The position numbers and the translations under genes were made by a program. This document shows positions 33,523 to 41,887 of a DNA stretch of 52,745 nt, piece after piece (the stretch's first letter is position 1; every line of letters begins with the position of its first letter). The notes under the pieces are model-generated. The model was not told where the DNA came from, ran no database searches, and saw only the letters and a program-made list of their open reading frames with translations. Source of the DNA: Rhodoferax sp. (lineage in GTDB: Bacteria; Pseudomonadota; Gammaproteobacteria; Burkholderiales; Burkholderiaceae_C); the NCBI GenBank assembly GCA_030645355.1, contig JAUSNJ010000043.1, positions 1 to 52,745 on the forward strand, read 5' to 3'.

Positions 33523-34278
33523 TTAATGTTCCCCCAGGTAGGCGATGCGCACTTCGGGGCTGTTGCGCACAAAGTCGGGCGTGCCGCAGGCAATCACCGT
33601 GCCGTTGACCATGACGGTGATGCAGTCGGCGATGCGGAACACCGCGTCCATGTCGTGCTCCACCAGCAGGATGGCGTGGCTGGACTTCAGCTCGGCCAGC
33701 AGCGTCAGCATGCGCTCGGTCTCCTCGGCGCCCATGCCGGCCAGCGGCTCGTCCAGCAGCAGCACCTGTGGTTTTGTCGCGAGACACATGGCGATTTCCA
33801 GCTGGCGCTTCTGGCCGTGCGACAGCAGCCCGGCCTCTCTAGCCAGCAAGTCGTCCAGCCCGGCACGCGTGGCCGCTGCGCGCGCTGCAGACATGCTGGC
33901 CGTGCACCGCTGGGCATCGCTCCACCAGGCCCAGGGTTTTGGCACCGTGGCCTGCGCGGCCAGGCGGCAGTTCTCGAGCACCGTGAATGTGGGGTAAATG
34001 GTGTTGCGCTGGTAGCTGCGCCCCAGGCCCGCGCGGGCGCGCCGGGGCTGCGACCAGCCGGTCACGTCCTGACCTAACAACTCCACCGATCCGCTGGACG
34101 GCGGTATCTCGCCCGACAGGATATTGATCAGCGTGGATTTGCCCGCGCCGTTGGTGCCGATCACGGCGTGCACGGTGCCGCGCTGCAGTTCCAGCGATAC
34201 CTTGTTCAGCGCCACCAGGCCGCCCCAGCGGCGGGTGATCTCGGAGCCACGCAGCAGCACGTCAGTCGCATTAGTCAT
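33523..34278 (-). CDS. Branched-chain-type ABC transporter ATP-binding protein (LivG-like)
   Basis: A 251-residue ATPase: Walker A GTNGAGKST, signature LSHGQKRQLEIAM, Walker B VLLLDEPLAGMGAEE and H-loop LLVEHDMDAVF. It starts at 34278 (MTNATDVLLRG), overlapping the LivM-like stop by eight bases. With LivF it energises a HAAT-type importer. In box clusters this transporter is believed to bring in benzoate or related acids; direct evidence for this copy is absent. Confidence 0.9.
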   Translation of the reverse strand: MTNATDVLLRGSEITRRWGGLVALNKVSLELQRGTVHAVIGTNGAGKSTLINILSGEIPPSSGSVELLGQDVTGWSQPRRARAGLGRSYQRNTIYPTFTVLENCRLAAQATVPKPWAWWSDAQRCTASMSAARAAATRAGLDDLLAREAGLLSHGQKRQLEIAMCLATKPQVLLLDEPLAGMGAEETERMLTLLAELKSSHAILLVEHDMDAVFRIADCITVMVNGTVIACGTPDFVRNSPEVRIAYLGEH

Positions 34279-35275
34279 GGGGCACCTCCTGCGATGGCGC
34301 GCCACGCGCACCGGTCAGGCGTCCGCTCAGGCGTGCGGCCAGCTGCCCGGGCACACCCACCAGCCCGCGCGGCAGCAGTGCCACGCAGGCGATGATGCTG
34401 AGGCCTAGCCCCAAATGCCAGTGCTTGGCAAACTCGCCAAAGATGGCTTCCGACTTGAAAAACTCCTGCAACAGCGCAAAGGCAAAGGCACCGATCAGCG
34501 CGCCGCGCAAATGCCCCAGGCCGCCCAGGATGATCATGATCAGCACCTCGCCCGAGAGGTGCCAGCTGATCAGCTCCGGGTTGACATACCCATCCTTCAC
34601 CGCAAACAGAAAGCCCGCCAGCCCGGCAATGCCGCCGGAGATGACAAACGCGGCCAACTTGTAGGGGTAGGTCGAAAAACCCGTGGCCCGCATGCGCTGC
34701 TCGTTGACGCGAATGCCGGCCAGCGCGCGGCCGAAGCGCGAGCGCAACAGCAGGGTCAGAAAGCCGAACACGCCCGCCAGGCAGGCCAACGTGAAGCCAT
34801 AAAACGCCTGCGGCTTGTCCAGGTCCAGCAACGTGCCCAGCACCGGCTTGGTCATGAGGTAGATGCCGTCGGTGCCGCCACCCAGCGGCGTGTCATGCAC
34901 CACGTAGTAGGCCATCTGCGCAAAGGCCAGCGTCACCATGATGAAGTACACGCCCTTGGTGCGCAGCGACAGCGCACCGACCAGCAGCGCATACAGCGCC
35001 GCCAGCAGCACGCAGGCGGGCAACAACCACAACAGCGACGGCGAGCCGTCCTGCGGGGTCAGCAGCACCGTGGCATAGGCCCCAATGCCAAAAAACGCCG
35101 CCTGGCCAAAGCACACCAGGCCGGTGCTGCCCACCAGCAGCTCCAGGCTGAGCGCAAAGATGGCAAAAACCATGATCTTGGTGACCAGGTCCACACCGTA
35201 TTGGCCGACCGTCAGGGGCCACAGTGCAAGTGCCACAAAAGCGGCGGCAACGAAGAGGAATTTGGATTTATTCAT
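34271..35275 (-). CDS. Branched-chain-type ABC transporter permease (LivM-like)
   Basis: A 334-residue inner-membrane permease with about ten hydrophobic segments. The family motif is FGQAAFFGIGAYATVLL near residues 57-73, and RFGRALAGIRVNEQRMRATG is the cytoplasmic loop (EAA-like). It ends with a polar tail rich in Arg and Gly. Sixteen bases separate it from the LivH-like gene upstream. It forms the channel together with the LivH-like protein. Confidence 0.91.
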   Translation of the reverse strand: MNKSKFLFVAAAFVALALWPLTVGQYGVDLVTKIMVFAIFALSLELLVGSTGLVCFGQAAFFGIGAYATVLLTPQDGSPSLLWLLPACVLLAALYALLVGALSLRTKGVYFIMVTLAFAQMAYYVVHDTPLGGGTDGIYLMTKPVLGTLLDLDKPQAFYGFTLACLAGVFGFLTLLLRSRFGRALAGIRVNEQRMRATGFSTYPYKLAAFVISGGIAGLAGFLFAVKDGYVNPELISWHLSGEVLIMIILGGLGHLRGALIGAFAFALLQEFFKSEAIFGEFAKHWHLGLGLSIIACVALLPRGLVGVPGQLAARLSGRLTGARGAPSQEVPHD

Positions 35276-35291
35276 GGGGTTGATATCGCGC

Positions 35292-36173
35292 CTAGCCCGC
35301 CTTGAAGAGGCCGTCCGGTTTCCACAAGAGGATCAGCGCCATCAAGACATAGACCAGCACGCCAGCGGCCTGCGGAAAGATCACCTTACCGAAGGTGTCG
35401 ACGGCGCCGATCAGCAGAGCCGCCAGCAGTGCGCCACGGATGGATCCGATACCGCCAATCACCACCACTACAAAGCAGATGATCAGTACCTGGTTGCCCA
35501 TGTTCGGGTAAACGCTGCTGACCGGCGCGGCCACCATGCCGGCGAGCACGGCAATCGCCACGCCGGCGGCGAATACGACGCGGTACAGGAACTTGATGTC
35601 AATGCCCAGCGACTGCACCATCTCGCGGTTGGTGGAGCCGGCGCGGATCATCATGCCCAACCTCGTGCGCGTAAAGACGAACCACATGCCTGCAGCCAGC
35701 GCCAGGCACACGCCGCTGATAAAGAGGCGGTACACCGGATAGGTCATCACCTCGCCCAGCGCAAAAGTGCCAGCAAGCCATTCGGGTGGCTGCACGCCGT
35801 GAACGTCATTGCCCACGATCAGGCTGCGCAGCTCCTCGAAGATCAGGATCAACCCGTAGGTCATCAGCACCTGCTGCAGATGCTCGCGCTCATACAGAAA
35901 GCTGAAGAACGCCCATTCCAGCACATAGCCCAGCAGCACCGCCAGCACCAGGCCCACGGCCAGCGTGGCAAAGAAGCCACCGCCGAACGTGCTGCCGACG
36001 ATGGGCGCCAACGCATAGGCCATGTAGGCGCCAATCATGTAGAAGCTGCCATGCGCCAGGTTGATGACGCCCATGATGCCGAAGATCAGCGTCAGGCCGG
36101 ACGCCACCAGGAACAGCAGCAGCCCGTACTGCAGCGCATTCAGGCACTGGATGAGGAAGGTCGCGATGTCCAT
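35292..36173 (-). CDS. Branched-chain-type ABC transporter permease (LivH-like)
   Basis: A 293-residue permease: ASGLTLIFGIMGVINLAHGS near residues 22-42 is the LivH signature, and TRLGMMIRAGSTNREMVQSL is the cytoplasmic coupling loop. GNQVLIICFVVVVIGGIGSI marks later membrane segments. It directly abuts the binding-protein gene upstream. The transporter genes follow the ligase and hydrolase genes in one transcription unit. Confidence 0.92.
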   Translation of the reverse strand: MDIATFLIQCLNALQYGLLLFLVASGLTLIFGIMGVINLAHGSFYMIGAYMAYALAPIVGSTFGGGFFATLAVGLVLAVLLGYVLEWAFFSFLYEREHLQQVLMTYGLILIFEELRSLIVGNDVHGVQPPEWLAGTFALGEVMTYPVYRLFISGVCLALAAGMWFVFTRTRLGMMIRAGSTNREMVQSLGIDIKFLYRVVFAAGVAIAVLAGMVAAPVSSVYPNMGNQVLIICFVVVVIGGIGSIRGALLAALLIGAVDTFGKVIFPQAAGVLVYVLMALILLWKPDGLFKAG

Positions 36174-37355
36174 TTACATTTTGCAGCCGCGCGCGGGGTC
36201 TGGCAGCACCTTCACCGCGATGCCGGTCATCACGTTCTCGCGGCCCTTGGCCTCACGGATGTAGAAGTCCTGCACCGGGTTGTGGGCGGCACTCAGCGTG
36301 TATTTGCCACGCGGGCTGTCCACCGTCATCTTGCGCATCGCAGCGACCATAGCGTCGCGCTGTTTGAAGTCGCCCTTCACGGCAACCAGACCTGCAGCCA
36401 AGGTCTGTGCTGCGTCATAACCCTGCACAGCATAGACGTCCGGCTGGGCCTTGTAGGTTACGGCGTACTTATTGCGAAAGGCGTTGTCGCGCGGTGTGTT
36501 CAGACTGTCGGCGTAGTGCAACGAGGTCAGCAGTCCCTGGGCCGATGCACCTTGTGCCTCGAGCGTACCGTCCGTCAGGAAGCCCGAGCCCATCAACGGG
36601 ATGCTCTTCTTCAGGCCCGCAGCGTCGTAGTCCTTGACGAACTTGACTGCACCACCGCCAGCAAAAAAAGCGAACACCACGTCGGGCTTCTGCGCCGCGA
36701 TCTCGGTCAGCAGCGCCTGGAATTCGACGTTCGGGAAAGGCAGACTGAGGTCCTTGATGACCTTGCCGCCGCCCTTTTCAAAGGCCTCGCTGAAGCCCTT
36801 TACCGTTTCCTGACCGGCCGCGTAGCCCCAGGTGATAGTCATGGCCTTCTTGTAGCCCTTCTGTGCGGCGATCACGCCCGTAGCGTAGCCCGGCTGCCAG
36901 TTGCTAAAACTCGACCGGATGATATTGGGCGCACACAGCGGGCCGGTGATGGCGTCAGCGCCAGCGTTGGGCACGATCAGCAGCGTGTTGCTTTCCTTGA
37001 CCGCGCGCGCCATGGCCAACGCCACGCCGCTGTGCACGGTGCCAACGATCACGTCCACGTTGTCGCGCTTGATGAGCTTGTTCACATTGTCAGTGGCCTT
37101 GGATGGGTCGCTCTCATCATCGACCTTGAAATACTGGATCTCGCGGCCGCCGAGCTTGCCGCCTTGCTCGGCGACGTAGAGCTTGAAACCGTTCTCGATG
37201 GCCGTGCCCAGCGCCGCAAAGGTGCCGGTGGCAGGCAACATCAGCCCGACCTTCAGTGCCGGCTGGCCCTGGGCCTGTACCGGGAGAGTGGCGAATGTCG
37301 ATAGGGCCAGCGCTGCGACTGCGGTGCTGATCAGGTTCTTGCGGGAAGGGCTCAT
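36174..37355 (-). CDS. Branched-chain-type ABC transporter substrate-binding protein
   Basis: A 393-residue periplasmic binding protein with a signal peptide (TAVAALALSTFATLPVQAQG near residues 11-30) and the two-lobed LivK-like fold: GLMLPATGTFAALGTAIENG, then DVIVGTVHSGVALAMARAVK and RSSFSNWQPGYATGVIAAQK. It closely resembles binding proteins placed next to aromatic-degradation genes, so the ligand is probably benzoate or a hydroxybenzoate rather than leucine. Its start overlaps the hydrolase stop by four bases. Confidence 0.9.
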   Translation of the reverse strand: MSPSRKNLISTAVAALALSTFATLPVQAQGQPALKVGLMLPATGTFAALGTAIENGFKLYVAEQGGKLGGREIQYFKVDDESDPSKATDNVNKLIKRDNVDVIVGTVHSGVALAMARAVKESNTLLIVPNAGADAITGPLCAPNIIRSSFSNWQPGYATGVIAAQKGYKKAMTITWGYAAGQETVKGFSEAFEKGGGKVIKDLSLPFPNVEFQALLTEIAAQKPDVVFAFFAGGGAVKFVKDYDAAGLKKSIPLMGSGFLTDGTLEAQGASAQGLLTSLHYADSLNTPRDNAFRNKYAVTYKAQPDVYAVQGYDAAQTLAAGLVAVKGDFKQRDAMVAAMRKMTVDSPRGKYTLSAAHNPVQDFYIREAKGRENVMTGIAVKVLPDPARGCKM

Positions 37356-38167
37356 GGTTTGTCTCCTGTTTGTTGTTTCATAAAAGCGCTGGCACTGGTG
37401 ATCAGGCGGTCGGCCTGGTCACGATGCGGGGAGTGGCCACAATCGCTCAATTCAAGCAACTGGGCCTGTGGCACGCGCTGCGCGATACCACGAATCTGCT
37501 CTAGCGTACCGTATTCGTCGTCCAGGCCTTGTACGGCCAGCAGCGGGCAACGAATGGCGGCAATTTCGGGCGCGATGGACCACTCGCGAAACGACGGGTG
37601 CAACCAGATGTCGTTCCAGCCCCAAAAGGCCGAATCCGGGTCGTCGTGGTATTTGCCCAGACGCTGGCGCAGGTCGGTTTCCAGATACGCCGCGCGGGCC
37701 ACGGCGATGCTGGACACCGACAGGTCTTCGACCAGAATGTGCGGCGCAACGACCACCGCGCCGGCAATGGCCTGTGGGAACCGGGCGGCGTACAACAGGG
37801 CAATCGAGGCGCCGTCGCTGTGGCCGAGCAGCCAGGGCTTTTGAACCGCCGCGTCGATCGCCAACGCCTTCAGCAAGGCTGGCAGCACCACCTGGGCTTG
37901 CTGGTGCATGAAGTCCAGCCCCCAGGCCTCTTCTGCCGCACGCGGTGTGGAGCGGCCGTAACCCGGGCGGGAATACACCAGGCCACGAAACCCCGTCGCA
38001 TCGCACAGGCGCTGTGGAAAGTCCTTCCACATGGCCAGCGAGCCCAGTCCTTCGTGCAGAAACACGATCAACGGCGCCGCCGTGCGCTCGGGCGCAATCC
38101 ACTGGTGCTCGATGCGCACGTTGCGCCCGCCCCAGGCTATGTCGACAAAAGCCACGGCCTCGCTCAT
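37352..38167 (-). CDS. Alpha/beta hydrolase of the box cluster
   Basis: A 271-residue alpha/beta hydrolase. The oxyanion region is IVFLHEGLGSLAMWKDFPQR, the nucleophile elbow is LLGHSDGASIALLYAARFPQ (Ser in GHSDG), the acid region is LAVQGLDDEYGTLEQI and the catalytic His is in LSDCGHSPHRDQ. It overlaps both the ligase gene and the binding-protein gene by four bases (ATGA), so it is fully built into the box operon. Possible jobs are hydrolysis of an aromatic ester or of a dead-end CoA thioester; neither can be decided from sequence. Confidence 0.85.
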   Translation of the reverse strand: MSEAVAFVDIAWGGRNVRIEHQWIAPERTAAPLIVFLHEGLGSLAMWKDFPQRLCDATGFRGLVYSRPGYGRSTPRAAEEAWGLDFMHQQAQVVLPALLKALAIDAAVQKPWLLGHSDGASIALLYAARFPQAIAGAVVVAPHILVEDLSVSSIAVARAAYLETDLRQRLGKYHDDPDSAFWGWNDIWLHPSFREWSIAPEIAAIRCPLLAVQGLDDEYGTLEQIRGIAQRVPQAQLLELSDCGHSPHRDQADRLITSASAFMKQQTGDKP

Positions 38168-39753
38168 GGGGCAGCGGACTCCAGTTCACGCAGCTTGAAG
38201 CGCTGGATCTTGCCGGTGGCCGTCTTGGGCAGATCGGTCACAAACGCAATCTGGCGCGGGTATTTGTAGGGTGCCAGCTTGTCCTTGACGAAGGCCTGCA
38301 GTTCGGCTTCGGTGGCCTGCGCACCCGCTATGAGCACGACGAATGCCTTGGTCTTGGTCAGGCCCTGGGCATCGGGCACGCCGATGACGGCGGCTTCCAG
38401 CACCGAGGGGTGCTGTACCAGCGTGGCCTCGACCTCAAACGGTGACACATAGATGCCGCTGACCTTGAGCATGTCGTCGCTGCGCCCGCCATAGGTGTAA
38501 CTGCCATCGTCGTTACGCACGTATTTGTCGCCGCTCTTGGTCCAGCCGCCCTGGAAGGTTTCGCGGGTCTTGGCGCGGTTGCCCCAATACATCATGGCCG
38601 CGGACGGGCCGTGGATATACAGGTCGCCGGGTTCGCCGTCGGGCACAGGGCCACCATCCTCGCTACGCAATTCAATGTCGTAGCCCGGCACGGGCCAGCC
38701 GGTGGTGCCGTAGCGCACCCGGTCGGGAAAGTTGGACAGGAAGATGTGCAGCATCTCGGTGGAGCCAATGCCGTCCACGATGTCCACGCCAAAGTGGCGC
38801 TTGAAACGCTCGCCCAGTTCGGCGGGCAAGGCCTCACCCGCCGACGACACCAGGCGCAAGGCCACGTCGATGCGTGCCGGCAGACTCGGAGCCGCCAGCA
38901 TGCCTGCAAAGCCAGTGGGGGCGCCGTAGAACACGGTGGGCTTCAGGCCACCTATTTGACCGAGCCAGCGCTTGAACGTGGCATCGGGCGTGGCGCGCTC
39001 GGCCATCAGAAGGGTGGTGGCCCCTACGCTCATGGGGAAAGTCAATGCATTGCCGAGGCCGTAGGCGAAAAACAATTTGGCGGCCGAAAAGCAAACGTCG
39101 TTCTCGGTCAGGGCCAACACGCCTTTGCCATACAGCTCGGCCGTCCAGTAGGGGTTGCCGTGCGAATGCACCGTGCCCTTGGGTCGCCCGGTGGAACCGG
39201 ATGAGTAGAGCCAGAAGCCGGGGTCGTCGGGACTGGTGGCCGCCGGCTTGTTCAGCGGAGACTGGGCCTGCACAAAGGTCTCGTACTCCACTTCGGCCGG
39301 GTGCAGCGGTGCCACGGGACGCGAAACGATGACCTTGCCCACCTCGTGGTCGGACTTGGTCATGGCCGCCGTCAGGGCGGGCAACAACGCGCCCGACACC
39401 AGCACCGCCTGCGCGCGGGAGTGCTCCAGCATGTAGGCGTAGTCATCGGCCGTCAGCAGGGTGTTCACCGCCACCGGCACGATGCCCGCATACATGGCGC
39501 CGAGAAAACTTACCGGCCAGTCGCTGCAATCGTGCATCAGCAGCAGCACACGTTCCTCGCGCTTGATGCCCAGCGCGCGCAGGCCAGAAGCCACACGGCG
39601 CACCCGCTCGGCCAGGCCGCCATAGTTCAGCGTGCCCTGGTCGTCGATGAAGGCGGCTTTGCTCTCACGCTGGCTGTTGCAGCTCAGCAGGTGTTGTGCA
39701 AAGTTGAAGTGCTCGCCCGGTGGAGCAGCGGTGGGAGTACTCGATGCGTTCAT
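38164..39753 (-). CDS. bclA: Benzoate-CoA ligase
   Basis: A 529-residue member of the acyl-adenylate family that activates benzoate to benzoyl-CoA, the entry step of the box pathway. Motifs: YSSGSTGRPKGTVHSHG (P-loop-like A3), VVDGIG-type A5 (VDIVDGIGSTEMLHIFLS), YGGRSDDMLKVSGIYVSPFE (A8 hinge) and the catalytic Lys in PKTATGKIQRFKL. ERFKRHFGVDIVDGIGSTEM matches benzoate rather than fatty-acid ligases. The start at 39753 was chosen because the longer ORF to 39870 runs through the boxD end. It is followed by the hydrolase with a 4-base overlap. Confidence 0.93.
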   Translation of the reverse strand: MNASSTPTAAPPGEHFNFAQHLLSCNSQRESKAAFIDDQGTLNYGGLAERVRRVASGLRALGIKREERVLLLMHDCSDWPVSFLGAMYAGIVPVAVNTLLTADDYAYMLEHSRAQAVLVSGALLPALTAAMTKSDHEVGKVIVSRPVAPLHPAEVEYETFVQAQSPLNKPAATSPDDPGFWLYSSGSTGRPKGTVHSHGNPYWTAELYGKGVLALTENDVCFSAAKLFFAYGLGNALTFPMSVGATTLLMAERATPDATFKRWLGQIGGLKPTVFYGAPTGFAGMLAAPSLPARIDVALRLVSSAGEALPAELGERFKRHFGVDIVDGIGSTEMLHIFLSNFPDRVRYGTTGWPVPGYDIELRSEDGGPVPDGEPGDLYIHGPSAAMMYWGNRAKTRETFQGGWTKSGDKYVRNDDGSYTYGGRSDDMLKVSGIYVSPFEVEATLVQHPSVLEAAVIGVPDAQGLTKTKAFVVLIAGAQATEAELQAFVKDKLAPYKYPRQIAFVTDLPKTATGKIQRFKLRELESAAP

Positions 39754-39772
39754 GGTGTTGTCTCGCTTTTTG

Positions 39773-41323
39773 CTATGAACCCAGCGCCGCCAGCACCGCC
39801 GTGCTGGCTTGCACGGCGCTGCGCCGGTGGTAGAAGCCCAGCGCACGCAGTCCGCCCAGTTCCTCCCCACCGCCCGCGCGGCCGGGGCCGCCGTGCAGCG
39901 ACTGCGGCATCACATTGCCGTGGCCGGTGTGCAACTGGCCCACGTCGGGCGAAATGACGTGCACGCGGCCATGGCTGTCGGCCAGTTGCAGCGCGGTGGC
40001 GGCCAGCGTTGCCGGGTCTCCACCATACAGCGAGGCCACCAGCGAGCCTTGGCCACGGCGCACCAGCGCCAGCGCGTGGGCTGTGTCGCGGTAGGGCAGC
40101 AGCGTGGCAACGGGGCCGAACACCTCGGTGTCGTGCACACGGTGGGCGGCATCGGCATCGCGTGCACCCAGCAGCGTGGGGCCAACGCAGCAGGCGATGG
40201 CAGGGTCGGCATCCAGCAAGGTGTGCGTGGCACCGTCGTGCAAAGTTTGCGCCTGTTGCTGCAGAGTGGCCAAGCCCTCACGCACGCTGGCCAGTTGCGC
40301 CCGGTTCACCAGCGCGCCCATGCGCACCGCGTCATTGCGCGGATTGCCCACCGTGGTCTTGGCCAGCCGGGCGGATATGGCTTGCGCGGCTGCGTCATAG
40401 CTGGCCTCGGGCACGAAGATGCGGCGGATGGCCGTGCATTTTTGCCCGGACTTGACCGTCATCTCACGCACTACTTCCTTGGCCAGCAAATCGAAGGCTT
40501 CGCTGCCCGGCGCGGCGTCGGGCAAGAGCAGGGCCGAGTTCACACTGTCGGCCTCGATATTGACGCGCACAAAGCGCTGGGCCACGGCGGGGTGGGAGCG
40601 GATGACAGCTGCCGTTTCAGCCGAGCCGGTGAAGGACACCACGTCAAAGGTCTGCAGCGCGTCCATCAGTCCGGCCGAGCTGCCACACACCACGGATAGC
40701 GCGCCCGGTGGAAAGATACCGGCATCGACCACGTCCTTGACCATGCGCTGTGTCAGCCAGGCCGTGGCCGTCGCGGGCTTGACGATCACGGGCACACCGG
40801 ACAACAGGGCCGGCGCCGCTTTTTCCCACAAACCCCAACTGGGGAAATTGAAGGCATTGATGAACAGCGCGACGCCCCGGGTGGGCACCAGCACGTGCTG
40901 AGACTGGAACAGCGGGTCCTTGCCCAGGCGCACGGCTTCGCCGTCCAGCATGACGTTGCGGTCGCCCAGTGTCTCGCCGAGCTTGGCGTACATGCCCAGC
41001 GTGAAGATGCCGCCGTCAATATCCACCGCCGAATCGTTCTTGACCGTGCCGCTGTTGGCGGTGGCGATCTCGTAATAGGCGTCGCGGTTGGCCTGCAGCA
41101 GCTTGACGGTGGCGGCCAGCATGGCGGCGCGCTCGCGGTAGCTCAGCGCGCGCAATGCCGCGCCGCCCTGTTCACGGGCAAAAGCAAAGCCTGCGGCCAG
41201 GTCCAGGCCGGTGGCGTCCACACGCACCAGCTCGGTTCCGAGCACGGGGTCGAACAGGGCGGTGCCGGTGCCGCTACCGGTTTGCCATTGGCCAGCCAAA
41301 AAATTGGAAAGGAGTTCAGTCAT
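39773..41323 (-). CDS. boxD: 3,4-dehydroadipyl-CoA semialdehyde dehydrogenase
   Basis: A 516-residue aldehyde dehydrogenase of the PaaZ/BoxD type, oxidising the BoxC product with NADP. The catalytic cysteine is C296 in KSGQKCTAIRR and the general base is E258 in VNIEADSVNSAL; FNFPSWGLWEKAAPALLSGV and GSAETAAVIRSH form the cofactor site. The C-terminal stretch GGGEELGGLRALGFYHRRSA carries the conserved dimerisation end. It follows the DUF4863 gene and precedes bclA. Its presence completes the benzoyl-CoA to 3,4-dehydroadipyl-CoA route. Confidence 0.92.
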   Translation of the reverse strand: MTELLSNFLAGQWQTGSGTGTALFDPVLGTELVRVDATGLDLAAGFAFAREQGGAALRALSYRERAAMLAATVKLLQANRDAYYEIATANSGTVKNDSAVDIDGGIFTLGMYAKLGETLGDRNVMLDGEAVRLGKDPLFQSQHVLVPTRGVALFINAFNFPSWGLWEKAAPALLSGVPVIVKPATATAWLTQRMVKDVVDAGIFPPGALSVVCGSSAGLMDALQTFDVVSFTGSAETAAVIRSHPAVAQRFVRVNIEADSVNSALLLPDAAPGSEAFDLLAKEVVREMTVKSGQKCTAIRRIFVPEASYDAAAQAISARLAKTTVGNPRNDAVRMGALVNRAQLASVREGLATLQQQAQTLHDGATHTLLDADPAIACCVGPTLLGARDADAAHRVHDTEVFGPVATLLPYRDTAHALALVRRGQGSLVASLYGGDPATLAATALQLADSHGRVHVISPDVGQLHTGHGNVMPQSLHGGPGRAGGGEELGGLRALGFYHRRSAVQASTAVLAALGS

Positions 41324-41332
41324 GTTTTTGAA

Positions 41333-41797
41333 TTAGCGGGTGAAAGTGATGCTGCCTTCAGGCAACAGATAAAGAACCAGGGCACGGCCCCCGGTAACGG
41401 TGGGGCGGTGCGCGCTGCCGGGTGGGCAGACCAGCCAACCGGCGGGGCGACCATCAAATCGGGCGCCGTCGTCCAGCGGCATGATCAGGTCGATCTCGCC
41501 ATTGGGGTGGGTGTGGTGGGGGCCGGCGATGTCCTTCATGTCGACGACATCGACCGAGAAGCCCTGCAAATCGGGCGCGGGTTTGAAGATGCGGCCGTAG
41601 CGGATGCCGCCGCCTTCGCGGTCACACAACCAGCCCTCGGCGATGCCGGCTTCACAGCTTTGCTTCAGCGCTGCATAGGTGGCGCTGGCGGCGCCGTGCT
41701 CGGCATTCAGCCAGGCATCCAGGCTGGCATCGAGCGCGCGCCCGGCCAGTTGGGCACTGAGTTCCGCAATCTGTTCGCGAAATTGGGTAGATGACAT
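41333..41797 (-). CDS. DUF4863 cupin-like protein of the box operon
   Basis: A 154-residue soluble protein matching DUF4863. Its C-terminal half looks like a small cupin: GPHHTHPNGEIDLIMPLDDG (HxHPxGE metal motif), then GWLVCPPGSAHRPTVTGGRA. The N-terminal 60 residues are helical. It is the first gene of the minus-strand box operon, 9 bases before boxD. Genes of this kind occur repeatedly in box clusters, but no reaction is assigned. Metal binding through the two His and Glu is inferred. Confidence 0.82.
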   Translation of the reverse strand: MSSTQFREQIAELSAQLAGRALDASLDAWLNAEHGAASATYAALKQSCEAGIAEGWLCDREGGGIRYGRIFKPAPDLQGFSVDVVDMKDIAGPHHTHPNGEIDLIMPLDDGARFDGRPAGWLVCPPGSAHRPTVTGGRALVLYLLPEGSITFTR

Positions 41798-41837
41798 GGG
41801 AGAAGGCTCCGTGCTGACTTTTGTGCTTGCTTAAAGT

Positions 41838-41858
41838 TGCGCAATGAATTATTGTGCA
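41838..41858. promoter_or_regulatory. Inverted repeat in the boxR/DUF4863 gap, candidate BoxR site
   Basis: TGCGCAAT (41838-41845) and ATTGTGCA (41851-41858) form an inverted repeat with one mismatch and a GAATT centre, in the 90-base divergent gap. It contains TGCA, the core bound by the BzdR/BoxR regulator family. It could serve both the minus box operon and boxR. Confidence 0.5.
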
Positions 41859-41887
41859 TGCCTGAACCATAAGACTACCGCTTCGTC

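Noticed and set aside
35085..37304. Long plus-strand open frame (739 codons)
   Set aside because: It is a shadow of the LivH-like and binding-protein genes: the composition is His/Gln/Arg-rich with no domain, while the minus-strand products are clear.
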